DNA of 64,000 nt from Nocardia aurea (GCF_003123685.1 NZ_QCYJ01000021.1:372001-436000), one strand, 5' to 3'; positions 11,133-19,645 are shown, counted from the stretch's first letter. Made by a program: numbers and translations. Notes: generated by a model not told the origin, from the sequence alone.

Positions 11133-12857
11133 CTAGTTCGCCCGTCGATTGCCCTGTGCCGCCGAACCCTGCGGACGTCCGGCGCGTCGGCGTCCCTGGC
11201 CGGGTGTGTCGGAGCGGGTCGGGCGGGCCGCGTGCGCCGCGCCCGCCGAATGTCCGGAGGCCGCGCCCGAGCCCCGCCCCGCGGTTGCCGTGGCGGCGGC
11301 CCGACTCGAAGACGGGGCCGAGCCTTCGCCGCGGACACCGTTGGATCGGGTGGCGCGCGCGTCGGCATGACCGGTCGAGCGCTGGGCCGAACCGGAGTCA
11401 CGTCCGCCCGTCCGCGCACCGCCGTCGCCGCCGCGACGCGAACCCGCGCCCGCGCCGCGAGCGCCGGATCGTCCCTGCGACGGTCGTCGCCCGCCACGGC
11501 CGGAAGCGTCCGGTGTGCCCTCGGGCGACCAGCCGCCGCTCGGATCGTCGATATCGGCGGCCGCGGAACCACCGCGCCGACCGGTGCCGGACGAACGCCG
11601 TTTGGTGGCGGCGCCCTGACGGGCGGGCTGCTGCGGAGGAGCGGGCGCGACCAGCGCGATACCGGAGGGCGTGCGCGCCCCGGTGATCTGCGCCAGTTTC
11701 CGGTCGCCCGGCCGCACGTCGACACCGACGATGTCGACGCCCGCCTTCCTGGTCATCTTCTCGACCTCGGCGCGCTCCTCGGCCGAGACCAGCGTGACGA
11801 CGACACCGTCCTCACCGGCACGGGCGGTACGGCCCGCGCGATGCAGGTACGCCTTCGATTCGGCGGGCGGATCGACGTGCACGACCAGCGAGATGCCGTC
11901 GACGTGGATGCCGCGCGCGGCCACATCGGTGGTCACGAGCACGGGAGTGCTGCCGTCGGCGAAGGCGGCCAGGGTCCTGGTGCGGTTGTTCTGGGCCTTG
12001 CCGCCGTGCAGTGCGCCCGTGGCGATCCCGACGCCGCGCAACTGCTTGGCCAGCCGGTCCGCGCCGTGTTTGGTGCGGACGAACATGATCGTCAGGCCCT
12101 CGCGCGCGGCGATCTCCGCGACGACGGCGCGCTTGTCGAATTTGTCGCGCACGTAGAGCAGGTGGTGCGACATGGTCGACACCGACGCCGACGGCGGCGC
12201 GGTGGAATGGGTGACCGGCGAACGCAGGTAGCGCTTGACCAGTTTGTCGACCTCGCCGTCGAGCGTGGCCGAGAACAGCAGGCGCTGACCGTCTTTGGGC
12301 GTCCGGTCGAGCAGTTTGGTGACCTGGGGCAGGAAGCCCATGTCGGCCATGTGGTCGGCCTCGTCCAGTGCGGTGATACGCACGTCCGACAGATCCGCGC
12401 ACCGCTGTGCGATCAGATCCTCCAGTCGGCCCGGGGTGGCGATCAAAAGATCGACGCCGCGCGCGAGACGGTCGGCCTGGCGTTTGATCGGCGCGCCGCC
12501 GACGACGGAGGCCACCCGTAGCCCGAGTGCGAGCGCCGGTTCGTCCAGCGCCTTCTCGATCTGGGCGGCGAGTTCACGCGTCGGCACCAGGACCAGGCCG
12601 CGCGGACGACGCGGGGCGCTGGATCCGCCCGCCAGCGTGGTCAGCATCGGAAGTCCGAAAGCCAGGGTCTTGCCGGAGCCGGTCGGACCGCGTCCGAGGA
12701 CGTCCTTGCCCGCGAGCGCATCGGGCACGGTCGCGGCCTGGATCGGGAACGGGGCCTCGATGCCGCTGCGGTGCAGTGCCTGCACGAGCACGGCGGGGAG
12801 GCCCAAGTCCGCGAAGGTCACGGCGGATGCCGAGGCGGCAGGGGGAGAGGAGGTCAA
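11133..12857 (-). CDS. DEAD-box RNA helicase with long disordered RG-rich tail
   Basis: 574 residues, TTG start behind AAAGG. Helicase motifs in order: Q-motif region (FADLGLPAVLVQAL, IQAATVP), motif I GPTGSGKT (57-64), Ia VPTRELAAQ, motif II DEAD (165-168), motif III SAT, and motif VI HRAGRTARAG. The core ends near residue 390. The remaining 160-180 residues are Gly/Arg/Ser/Ala-rich low complexity with RGG/RRGG elements, expected to bind RNA and promote condensation. It resembles the RhlE/CsdA group that acts in cold adaptation, ribosome assembly and RNA decay. Which subfamily it belongs to cannot be settled by eye. Confidence 0.93.
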   Translation of the reverse strand: MTSSPPAASASAVTFADLGLPAVLVQALHRSGIEAPFPIQAATVPDALAGKDVLGRGPTGSGKTLAFGLPMLTTLAGGSSAPRRPRGLVLVPTRELAAQIEKALDEPALALGLRVASVVGGAPIKRQADRLARGVDLLIATPGRLEDLIAQRCADLSDVRITALDEADHMADMGFLPQVTKLLDRTPKDGQRLLFSATLDGEVDKLVKRYLRSPVTHSTAPPSASVSTMSHHLLYVRDKFDKRAVVAEIAAREGLTIMFVRTKHGADRLAKQLRGVGIATGALHGGKAQNNRTRTLAAFADGSTPVLVTTDVAARGIHVDGISLVVHVDPPAESKAYLHRAGRTARAGEDGVVVTLVSAEERAEVEKMTRKAGVDIVGVDVRPGDRKLAQITGARTPSGIALVAPAPPQQPARQGAATKRRSSGTGRRGGSAAADIDDPSGGWSPEGTPDASGRGGRRPSQGRSGARGAGAGSRRGGDGGARTGGRDSGSAQRSTGHADARATRSNGVRGEGSAPSSSRAAATATAGRGSGAASGHSAGAAHAARPTRSDTPGQGRRRAGRPQGSAAQGNRRAN

Positions 12858-12988
12858 CGGGTGCCTTTCGTGAGCAGCGCGATAGTCGGCGCTGGGTCCG
12901 GAGTGGTGGACACCGTGCCCACCGCACGGTGCGCCACTGTGGGCACTCGTGTCGCGAAAATGTTCGGCCGGACGACCCGGCCGCGAAG

Positions 12989-13927
12989 TCAGCCGTGGAA
13001 AAGCCGACTGAGTTCGACCAACCAGGGTACCGCGACAGCCTGAGTGGGAACTACCAGGATGGCCACCGACCCTAGATACGCGGCCGCGGCGACGCGCAGA
13101 TCGCCGATTCGGCCCCCGAGCCGCTGGATACGGATGAGGGTGGTCGGACCGCCCGCCGCGAGCGCGCCCTGCGGTGCGGTCGACTTGGCGCAGGCGACCA
13201 GAGCGCGGGCCAGCGGCGCCGGTCCGGTGACCTTGACCGCCGAATCGTCGGCGAGCAGTTCTATGAGTAATTTCACCGAGCCGAGCGCCGCCCGGCTACG
13301 CACGACGACGGGAAACGCCTCGTGCACCGCGGTGAACGCCTCCAGCACGAGATCGTGCCGCGCCCGCAGATGGGAACGTTCGTGACTCACGATCGCGGTG
13401 ACTTCGGCGTCGTCGAGATTCGTGAGCGTGCCCTCGCTCAGGACGACGCGCTGGCGCAGGCCCGGCAGGCAGTAGGCGATGGGTTCGGTCGCGGCCAGCA
13501 CGCGGATATCGGCCGCGCGGCGATACGGTCCGCTCTGGTCGAGCAGGTCGACCAGCATGCGGTGATGAGCGCGTCTGCGGCGGGTGTGGACGCCGACCCG
13601 GACGACCGAGAAGATCAGCCGCGCGCCGACCAGCAGGGTGAGGGCGAAGACGAAGACATAGGCGAGCCACAGGGGGAGTCCGAGCGCGTCGATCTCGCGC
13701 GTCGGTGAGGTGGTCGGTCGGCCGTCGGGACCCGGGACGAGAAGTTCCGCCGCGATCGCCAGGCCGGAGCCGAAGGCGCTGAGCACGGCGGCGAGCGCGA
13801 TGGCCTGCCACAGAACCAGAGCCGCACGTGGTGTGCGGTACGGCCATTTCGCTCGGCTGAGCAGCGCTGGAGCAGGCCCCGCGAGAAGCAAGGCGAGACC
13901 GGCGAAAACCGGCGCGGTTGCGTTCAT
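12989..13927 (-). CDS. M56-family membrane metallopeptidase (BlaR1-like)
   Basis: 312 residues with membrane helices near the N-terminus (about 3-22, 36-62, 88-110) and the zinc motif HERSH at 182-186 (VSHERSHLRARHD). A last helix lies near the C-terminus. M56 peptidases paired with BlaI sense cell-wall or beta-lactam stress and cleave the repressor. Unlike staphylococcal BlaR1 there is no penicillin-binding sensor domain, as in the mycobacterial Rv1845c. It lies 65 bases downstream of blaI, same strand, so one operon. The inducing signal is unknown. Confidence 0.9.
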   Translation of the reverse strand: MNATAPVFAGLALLLAGPAPALLSRAKWPYRTPRAALVLWQAIALAAVLSAFGSGLAIAAELLVPGPDGRPTTSPTREIDALGLPLWLAYVFVFALTLLVGARLIFSVVRVGVHTRRRRAHHRMLVDLLDQSGPYRRAADIRVLAATEPIAYCLPGLRQRVVLSEGTLTNLDDAEVTAIVSHERSHLRARHDLVLEAFTAVHEAFPVVVRSRAALGSVKLLIELLADDSAVKVTGPAPLARALVACAKSTAPQGALAAGGPTTLIRIQRLGGRIGDLRVAAAAYLGSVAILVVPTQAVAVPWLVELSRLFHG

Positions 13928-13992
13928 CGACTCAGCTCACTGCGTTGTGGGGCCAGGACGTCCACCGCGTTGTGAACGTCGCGCCGACGGTA

Positions 13993-14370
13993 TCAGGAAC
14001 CTTCGGTTGCTTCGAGCTTAGCGAGTGCCTCGCGCAACGCATCGGCCTCGTCCGGGCCGACCTGCTCCACGAAATGCACCAGCGCGGCGGCACGACTGCC
14101 CGCCGCGTCTGCCTGTTGCAGCGCGTCGACCATCAGACTCGCCACCAATTCGTCGCGGGTGTGCACGGGTGCGTAGCGGTGCGCGCGATCGTCACGCCGT
14201 TGCACCACCAGATTCTTCTTCGCGAGCCGCTGCAACACCGTCATCACCGTCGTGTAGGCGAGCTCACGACGCGCGGCCAAGGCCTCGTGCACCTGCCGGA
14301 CCGTCTGCGGTTCGTCGCTGGACCACAACTGGTCCATGACCGCTTTCTCGAGTTCACCAAGACCTGCCAT
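13993..14370 (-). CDS. blaI: BlaI/MecI-type repressor
   Basis: 125 residues. An N-terminal winged helix (LGELEKAVMDQLWSSDEPQT, then LAYTTVMTVLQRLAKKNLV) is followed by a dimerisation helix region. The family represses beta-lactamase, its own operon and, in M. tuberculosis (Rv1846c), respiratory genes; the partner M56 peptidase cleaves it. First gene of the pair. A dyad matching the mycobacterial BlaI operator style lies 35 bases upstream, which suggests autoregulation. The exported beta-lactamase-like gene at 39.6-40.5 kb is a possible distant target, but no operator was seen there. Confidence 0.93.
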   Translation of the reverse strand: MAGLGELEKAVMDQLWSSDEPQTVRQVHEALAARRELAYTTVMTVLQRLAKKNLVVQRRDDRAHRYAPVHTRDELVASLMVDALQQADAAGSRAAALVHFVEQVGPDEADALREALAKLEATEGS

Positions 14371-14404
14371 CCCCTGAGTTTACGGACCCAACGACGCAAT
14401 TGCG

Positions 14405-14421
14405 TACTACACCTTGTCGTA
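14405..14421. promoter_or_regulatory. Candidate BlaI operator
   Basis: Imperfect dyad TACTACA-CC-TTGTCGTA, i.e. half-sites TACTACA and TACGACAA facing each other, 35 bases before the blaI ATG. TAC(T/G)ACA half-sites are the style recognised by mycobacterial BlaI. It is the only such dyad noticed in this interval. Confidence 0.6.
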
Positions 14422-14468
14422 ACTGTCCGGTAGCTGTGTGGTATTGGTCATAGTCCGGGGAGGAACGG

Positions 14469-15302
14469 TCAGAAAGGTCGGCCCGACTCGAGCACGTGTC
14501 TGGCTCCGATCGGAACGATCATGGGTCTACCCGAGACCGGATCCTCCAGCATCGACGCCCGTAATCCGAAGACTTCCCACAGCAATTCGGCGTCGATGAT
14601 CTCCGAGGGCGCACCCTGGGCGACCACCCGTCCGGCGTGCATGACGACCAACCGGTCGCTGTAGCGGATCGCCAGATTCAGGTCGTGCAGCACCATCACC
14701 ACGGTGCGGCCCATGTCGTCGTGCAATTGATCGACCAGATCCAGCACTTCCAGCGAATGCGCGAGATCCAGGTAGGTCGTCGGCTCGTCGAGCAGCAGGA
14801 TGTCGGTGCCCTGCGCCAGCGCCATCGAGATCCAGGCGCGCTGACGCTGACCGCCGGAGAGTTCGCCGAGGGGGCGATCGGCGAGATCGGCGATCCCGGT
14901 CTGCTCGAGCGCGGTCATCACCTCGGCCTCGTCGCCCGAGGACCACTGCCGGAACCAGGTCTGATGCGGATGTCTGCCGCGCGCGACCAGATCGGCGACC
15001 GTCAAACCCTCCGGCGCGACCGGTGTCTGCGGCAGCATGCCGATCACCTGTGCCACATCCTTGGTCTTCATCGTGGAGATGGCCTTGCCGTCGAGCACCA
15101 CCCGGCCCTCGCGGGGCCGGAGCAGTCGGCCGAGCGAGCGCAGCAGGGTGGATTTGCCGCAGCCGTTCGGGCCGATCACGGTGGTGACGACGCCGGAGGC
15201 GATTTCCAGGCTCAGCCCGTCGATGATGACGCGGTCGCCGTAGCCGAGGGTGATGTCGTCGGCGACGAGTCTTGGCGCGGCCGATTCGGGTGCGGTGGTC
15301 AT
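14469..15302 (-). CDS. Siderophore ABC transporter, ATP-binding protein (FecE/FepC type)
   Basis: 277 residues. Walker A GPNGCGKST, signature LSGGQRQRAWIS, Walker B DILLLDEPTTYLDL and the H-loop VMVLHDLNLAIRYSD are all intact. The substrate family (Fe3+-siderophore or heme) follows from the FecE-like sequence and from two FecCD permeases directly upstream. The ATG at 15302 overlaps the upstream permease stop as ATGA, so the longer open frame to 15761 is rejected. It is last in a three-gene operon under the IdeR box at 17542. No periplasmic-binding-type lipoprotein gene is present here; it must be encoded elsewhere. Confidence 0.95.
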   Translation of the reverse strand: MTTAPESAAPRLVADDITLGYGDRVIIDGLSLEIASGVVTTVIGPNGCGKSTLLRSLGRLLRPREGRVVLDGKAISTMKTKDVAQVIGMLPQTPVAPEGLTVADLVARGRHPHQTWFRQWSSGDEAEVMTALEQTGIADLADRPLGELSGGQRQRAWISMALAQGTDILLLDEPTTYLDLAHSLEVLDLVDQLHDDMGRTVVMVLHDLNLAIRYSDRLVVMHAGRVVAQGAPSEIIDAELLWEVFGLRASMLEDPVSGRPMIVPIGARHVLESGRPF

Positions 15303-16399
15303 GACAGGGTCGCCTTCCGATTCATACGCACGAGCAGGTAGAGCAGGAACGGACCGCCGACGGCGGCGGTGACGATGCCCACCGGGACATCCGCCGGGAA
15401 CACCGTGCGCGAGGCGATATCCGAACCGACCACGAGGAGCGCGCCGAACAGTGCCGAACCGATCATCGGTTCGCCGGGCGTGCGCAGCACCCGGCGCGCG
15501 ATCTGCGGCGCCGCCAGCGCGACGAACACGATCGGACCCGCCGCCGCGGTGGCCATCGAGGCCGCGACCACGGACGCGCCGAGCAGCAGGGCCTGCTGGG
15601 ACTGGATCCGCACGCCGAGGACCCGGGTGGTCTCCGGGCCGAGTCGCAGTGCGGCCAGGGTGCGCGCCGACATGGTCGCCACCGTGAGGACGACCGCGAG
15701 CGCGATGGCCGCCGGGAGCAGTCCGTCGCGGTCGGCGCTGTTCAGGGAACCGTTGAGCCACATCTGCGCCCGCGACGCGTCGGTGAGCGAGGCCCGGGTG
15801 ATCACCCAGTTGATCCCGGCGACGAGTAGCGCGTTGACGCCGATGCCGATCAGGACCAGGCGCAGTCCGGTCGCGCCGGATTCACCGGAAGCCGAACGTC
15901 CCCACGCCAATACGTAGATCGCCAGCGCGGTGAGCAAACCGCCCAGCAGCGCGGCCAGCGATACGCCGACGCTCGCGGCGAATCCCGACACCCCGCCGGT
16001 GCCGATGATGGCGACCGCGCCCAGACTCGCGCCCGAGGTGATGCCCAGCATGTCGGGACTGGCGAGCGGGTTGTGCAGTATCGACTGGGTGATCGCGCCC
16101 GCCAGGCCGAGGGCGGCGCCGACCACCACCGCGGTCATGGCGCGCGGCATCCGCGACTCGAGGATGATGAAGCGCTGCGAGCGGGTGCCGCCGCCGGACA
16201 GTACGTCGAGTACGCGTCCGAGCGGGATATGCGAGTCACCCGTGGTGATGTCGACACAGAAGAGTACGAAGACCAGTACGGCGAGCGCGACGGTGATGAG
16301 GACCATGGTCGGGCGTAGCACCAGCGATATCGGTCCGATCCGCAGCGCGGGTCTGGCCTTGCGCAACGGCGCGGCCTCTGTTCGTGCGGTGGTTGTCAC
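15299..16399 (-). CDS. FecCD-type iron-siderophore permease (second)
   Basis: 366 residues, about ten membrane helices after a short basic cytoplasmic N-terminus. FecCD hallmarks include RMPRAMTAVVVGAALGLAGA, PLASPDMLGITSGASLGAV and GLAAPQIAR-like VALAAPQIARRVLR. It forms a heterodimeric channel with the permease encoded just upstream (49 bases apart) and couples to the ATPase that overlaps its 3' end. Confidence 0.95.
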   Translation of the reverse strand: MTTTARTEAAPLRKARPALRIGPISLVLRPTMVLITVALAVLVFVLFCVDITTGDSHIPLGRVLDVLSGGGTRSQRFIILESRMPRAMTAVVVGAALGLAGAITQSILHNPLASPDMLGITSGASLGAVAIIGTGGVSGFAASVGVSLAALLGGLLTALAIYVLAWGRSASGESGATGLRLVLIGIGVNALLVAGINWVITRASLTDASRAQMWLNGSLNSADRDGLLPAAIALAVVLTVATMSARTLAALRLGPETTRVLGVRIQSQQALLLGASVVAASMATAAAGPIVFVALAAPQIARRVLRTPGEPMIGSALFGALLVVGSDIASRTVFPADVPVGIVTAAVGGPFLLYLLVRMNRKATLS

Positions 16400-16448
16400 G
16401 AACGCACCCCCCTCTCACTCCGCGCGGTCGCTGTGACGTCGATCGTGA

Positions 16449-17495
16449 TCACAGGCTCGCCAGCTTCCGGCGGCGGACGAAGGCGATGAAGAACGGAGCA
16501 CCCACCACCGCGAGCATGATGCCGACCTCGAGTTCACCCGGCCGTGCGACGACACGTCCGACGATATCGGCGCTCGTCAACAGGAGCGCGCCGAACAGAC
16601 CCGAGTACGGAATCAGCCATCGATAGTCGGGTCCGCTGATTCCGCGTGCCAGGTGCGGTACCACGAGGCCCAGGAAGGCGATGGGACCGATCGCGGCCGT
16701 CGCGGCGCCGCACAGCAGGACGATCGCGGCCAACCCGAGGGCACGGCTGCGGCCGATGTCGACGCCGAGTCCGCGGGCCACGTCGTCGCCGAGACTGAGC
16801 AGGTTCAGACCGGGCCCGGCCGCGACGGCGAGCAGAACCCCGACCACCAGGAACGGCAGTACCTGCCAGAACACCTCGGCATCGCGGCCCGCGACGCTGC
16901 CGACCACCCAGAAGCGGTAGGTGTCCAGGGCCGCCGCGTCCATGAGCACCACCGCGTTGGTCATGGCCTGGAGGAACGCGGCCACCGCGGCGCCCGCCAG
17001 CACCAGACTCAACGGACTGGCCTTGCCGCCGCCGATGGAGGCCGAGGAGAACACCACGACGCCCGCGATCAGCGCCCCGGCGAAGGCGAACCAGATGTAC
17101 TGCTCGGGGGCGGTGAACGCGAACAGGTGCATGCTCAACGCCGCGAGAAACGCGGCGCCGGAGTTCAATCCGAGCAGGCCCGCGTCGGAGAGCGGATTGC
17201 GGGTGTAGCCCTGGATCAGCGCGCCGGTGATGCCGAGTGCGAGTCCGCAGACCAGCGCGAGCGCGGTGCGCGGGAGTCGGAGCCCGCGAACGATTTCCGC
17301 TTCGGTCGAGCCCGCGGGGCATTGGAAAGGTCCGCCCGGGCAGGTCAATCCGTCGCGCACGGCGTCGAACACGGTCGACGGCGGCAGCAGTCGCGTGCCG
17401 ATGGCGACGCTCGCCACGGCGGCGAGCAGCAGCAGCGCTGCCAGTGCCAGGAGTCCGATCAGGCGACGCCGCCTCATGGTGCCAATGGGTGTCAC
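16449..17495 (-). CDS. FecCD-type iron-siderophore permease (first)
   Basis: About 348 residues, ten predicted membrane helices. Hallmarks include RLPRTALALVCGLALGITGA, NPLSDAGLLGLNSGAAF and GLVVPHLARGISGPDYRWLI. The frame is open to 17630, but that would run over the IdeR box and the promoter of the divergent gene. GTG 17495 or ATG 17477 (MRRRRLIGLL) are the plausible starts; I use the GTG, though neither has a strong ribosome site. It is the first gene of the uptake operon; iron repression by IdeR is expected from the box 47 bases upstream. Confidence 0.92.
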   Translation of the reverse strand: MTPIGTMRRRRLIGLLALAALLLLAAVASVAIGTRLLPPSTVFDAVRDGLTCPGGPFQCPAGSTEAEIVRGLRLPRTALALVCGLALGITGALIQGYTRNPLSDAGLLGLNSGAAFLAALSMHLFAFTAPEQYIWFAFAGALIAGVVVFSSASIGGGKASPLSLVLAGAAVAAFLQAMTNAVVLMDAAALDTYRFWVVGSVAGRDAEVFWQVLPFLVVGVLLAVAAGPGLNLLSLGDDVARGLGVDIGRSRALGLAAIVLLCGAATAAIGPIAFLGLVVPHLARGISGPDYRWLIPYSGLFGALLLTSADIVGRVVARPGELEVGIMLAVVGAPFFIAFVRRRKLASL

Positions 17496-17541
17496 GGCGA
17501 CAAACTTATCCTGCCTCGAAGGTGATCCCGGGGTTGCTAGG

Positions 17542-17560
17542 TCTGGTAAGCCTAACCTAT
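17542..17560. promoter_or_regulatory. IdeR/DtxR iron box, divergent
   Basis: 19-mer TCTGGTAAGCCTAACCTAT. It agrees with the actinobacterial consensus TTAGGTTAGSCTAACCTAA at about 15 of 19 positions, including the whole right half. It lies between the siderophore permease operon (minus) and the FhuF-like gene (plus), so one Fe2+-IdeR site can repress both. Confidence 0.85.
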
Positions 17561-17604
17561 CTTTTGAAACGACTCCATGATGTGGCCGACCCCGAGGAGG
17601 TTCG

Positions 17605-18315
17605 ATGATCGAGCCCTTGACTGCCTGCAATGCCCGCCGTACCCAGCAGGTGTTCGGGCACTCCTGTAATCGGCTGCGCGCTCTCCAGCCCGAGCATCCT
17701 CGCGTCTATGCCGTCGCGGCGATGGCGGAGCAGGGCAAGCGTCGGTGGTGGAAACTCTCGGACGGATTGCAGGAGGGCCGGATCGATCTCATGTTCCGGC
17801 GTCACGCCGCCGAGATGATCAGTGCCGACACCGCGGCCGACGTGGTCGCCACCGCGCTGATCCACGCGATCGTCGGTCGGGTCGCGGCGCTGTTGGTCGC
17901 CGAGGGCGCGGCATGGGACCCGGGACTCGAGAACCTGTGGGTGCACAACGACAACGACGGCGGCATCGATTGGGCGGGTCTGTCCGACACCACGATCCGG
18001 GTGATCGACGGTGACTGCAGGGCCGGTGAGCCGGGGGTCGTCGTCCTGCCCTGCGAGCAGGCGATGTCGGTATGGCTGGCACATCGCTGTGTCGCGTCGC
18101 TGTCGCTGGTCCAGCACGGGCTCGCCCGGTGCTCCGGCCTCAATGCCCGTCGGTTCTGGTCGCTGGTGGGCGAATCCATCGTCGGTGCGGCGACCTATGT
18201 GCCGGATCTGGCGCGCGCCGATTCGGTGGCGGGCGCGCGGCGCGGACAGGGGCTGATGACCGCGCTCGAGGATCGGGGCCTACCGATCCGGCGAAGCACT
18301 TGCTTAGTTAGGTAA
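17605..18315 (+). CDS. FhuF-like siderophore-iron reductase family protein, atypical C-terminus
   Basis: 236 residues, soluble. ATG with a strong AGGAGG at 17595-17600. The central and C-terminal pattern (AMSVWLAHRCVASLSLVQHG, then RRFWSLVGESIVGAA) is like actinobacterial FhuF-type proteins, which release iron from imported ferric siderophores by reduction. The family normally ends in a [2Fe-2S] motif with an adjacent Cys pair and a later CxxC. Here the protein stops at RRSTCLVR with a single Cys, and the stop codon lies inside the next IdeR box. It may be truncated, or a cluster-less variant. Divergent from the ABC operon with a shared iron box, which supports a siderophore role. Confidence 0.6.
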   Translation: MIEPLTACNARRTQQVFGHSCNRLRALQPEHPRVYAVAAMAEQGKRRWWKLSDGLQEGRIDLMFRRHAAEMISADTAADVVATALIHAIVGRVAALLVAEGAAWDPGLENLWVHNDNDGGIDWAGLSDTTIRVIDGDCRAGEPGVVVLPCEQAMSVWLAHRCVASLSLVQHGLARCSGLNARRFWSLVGESIVGAATYVPDLARADSVAGARRGQGLMTALEDRGLPIRRSTCLVR

Positions 18316-18329
18316 GCCTGACCTATACT
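18300..18329 (+). promoter_or_regulatory. IdeR-controlled promoter of a putative sRNA
   Basis: -35 TTGCTT (18300-18305), 18-base spacer, -10 TATACT (18324-18329). A 19-base IdeR box, TTAGGTAAGCCTGACCTAT, at 18308-18326 covers the spacer and reaches into the -10, which is ideal for iron-dependent repression. Confidence 0.85.
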
Positions 18330-18335
18330 GGGTGT

Positions 18336-18431
18336 GGCGTAAGGATCGAGCGAGAGTCCCGAGGGCTGCGGTGACCCCCGATCCAACTGCCGCGGCGGGC
18401 CTCCACTCCGGTGGAGGCCCGCCGCTCTGTT
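18336..18431 (+). ncRNA. Putative iron-responsive small RNA, MrsI counterpart
   Basis: A transcript of about 95 bases is predicted from the promoter at 18300-18329 to a very strong hairpin at 18392-18425 (15 perfect pairs, GCGGCGGGCCTCCAC with its complement, loop TCCG), followed by TCTGTTC. No credible open frame or ribosome site lies in it, and it ends before the thioesterase gene. In M. tuberculosis the IdeR-repressed sRNA MrsI (ncRv11846), which spares iron by silencing non-essential iron proteins such as bacterioferritin, sits between blaI (Rv1846c) and the thioesterase Rv1847 upstream of ureABC. The position here is the same apart from the inserted siderophore genes. Coordinates are approximate; homology is inferred from position and regulation, not sequence. 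Confidence 0.7.
18392..18425 (+). terminator. Terminator hairpin of the putative sRNA
   Basis: Perfect 15-base-pair stem with the tetraloop TCCG, followed by TCTGTT. It separates the IdeR promoter from the thioesterase gene, whose start is 74 bases further on. Confidence 0.85.
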
Positions 18432-18498
18432 CCCCGAGGTCCGATCGCGGACGAGCCCGGTGTGCGGGCGGTTCGCGGGAGGATGCCAAGGTGGATAT

Positions 18499-18945
18499 AT
18501 GACGCAACAGGAGTACCAGGGCATCAGCTCCCTCGCGGATGTCACGCCCGAGTTCATGACCAAGGCCAGCGAAGGCAGTTTCGCCGACGTGGTCGGACTC
18601 CGCTACACCGAGATCGGCCCCGACAAGGTGCGCGGCGAGTGGATCGTGAAACCGCATCTGCACCAACCGGCGGGGATCGTGAACGGCGGCGTGTACTGCA
18701 CCGTCATCGAGACCCTGGCCAGCATCGCGGGCGGGGTGTGGTTCGGCGAGCGCGGCACCGTGGTCGGGGTGAACAACAACACCGACTTCCTGCGCGCGGT
18801 CCGCGAGGGCACGCTCTACGGCGAGGCCACCCCCGTGCACCGCGGACGCACCCAGCAGCTCTGGCAGGTCGTCATCACCGATGAACAGTCGCGCGTGGTC
18901 GCACGCGGCCAGGTGCGACTGCAGAACCTGGCGAAGACGGACTGA
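18499..18945 (+). CDS. PaaI-type hotdog thioesterase
   Basis: 148 residues, single hotdog domain: helix region with [23 protein letters not shown], then [21 protein letters not shown] and [13 protein letters not shown]. It hydrolyses acyl-CoA thioesters of unknown specificity. ATG 18499 is preferred over an upstream in-frame ATG at 18460 because family homology starts at MTQQEY and an AGG-rich sequence (AAGGTGG) precedes it. It is the positional counterpart of Rv1847, directly upstream of ureABC. Confidence 0.9.
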   Translation: MTQQEYQGISSLADVTPEFMTKASEGSFADVVGLRYTEIGPDKVRGEWIVKPHLHQPAGIVNGGVYCTVIETLASIAGGVWFGERGTVVGVNNNTDFLRAVREGTLYGEATPVHRGRTQQLWQVVITDEQSRVVARGQVRLQNLAKTD

Positions 18946-19022
18946 CGCTCGGTACGCATCCTGGGAACGGGCGTGCCAAAATGACCGTCCACCCCTTTCG
19001 TCCGAACCGGTGAGGAGCCCGG

Positions 19023-19325
19023 ATGCGACTGTCGCCGCACGAGCAGGAACGGCTGCTGTTGAGCTACGCGGCCGAGCTGGCACGGCGCAGGCAGGCGCGC
19101 GGGCTCAAACTGAACCATCCCGAGGCGATCGCGTTGATCACCGATCATGTGCTCGAGGGCGCGCGCGACGGGCGTTCTGTCGCGGAACTGATGTCGTCGG
19201 GCCGCGCGGTGCTCGCCCGCGCGGACGTCATGGAAGGCGTCCCCGAGATGATCCACGACGTACAGGTCGAGGCGACCTTCCCCGACGGCACCAAACTCGT
19301 CACCGTGCACCATCCGATCGGCTAG
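19023..19325 (+). CDS. ureA: Urease subunit gamma
   Basis: 100 residues, the normal length. [40 protein letters not shown] and [14 protein letters not shown] are diagnostic. It is part of the (alpha-beta-gamma)3 nickel urease that hydrolyses urea to ammonia and carbamate in the cytoplasm. ATG preceded by GAGGAG. The ureB start follows 8 bases after the stop. Confidence 0.97.
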   Translation: MRLSPHEQERLLLSYAAELARRRQARGLKLNHPEAIALITDHVLEGARDGRSVAELMSSGRAVLARADVMEGVPEMIHDVQVEATFPDGTKLVTVHHPIG

Positions 19326-19333
19326 GGGCGAGC

Positions 19334-19645
19334 ATGATTCCGGGCGAATACCTCTGCGCCGAGGGCAGTATCGAGCTGAACGCGGGCGCGCCTCGCGTGG
19401 AACTCGATGTCGTCAACACCGGTGACCGGCCGGTGCAGGTCGGCAGCCACGTGCATTTCCCGCAGGCCAACGCCGCGCTGGCCTTCGATCGTGTCGCCGC
19501 GCACGGCCTTCGCCTGGATATCCCGGCGGGCACCGCCGTGCGATTCGAACCCGGCTTGGCGCAGCGGATCCGCCTGGTACCCCTGGGCGGCCTGCGCGAG
19601 GTCCACGGCATCGGTCCTACGCCGCCCGGTCGCCTCGATGCCTAG
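19334..19645 (+). CDS. ureB: Urease subunit beta
   Basis: 103 residues, full length ([18 protein letters not shown], then [28 protein letters not shown]). It forms the structural beta subunit around UreC. The ATG follows GGGGCGAG, 8 bases after ureA. Eighty bases separate it from ureC, more than usual for this operon, with no terminator seen. Confidence 0.96.
   Translation: MIPGEYLCAEGSIELNAGAPRVELDVVNTGDRPVQVGSHVHFPQANAALAFDRVAAHGLRLDIPAGTAVRFEPGLAQRIRLVPLGGLREVHGIGPTPPGRLDA

Noticed and set aside
14469..15761. 430-residue version of the siderophore ATPase
   Set aside because: The first 153 codons are antisense-like, Arg-rich and overlap the permease gene. The ATGA junction at 15302 gives a normal 277-residue ATPase.
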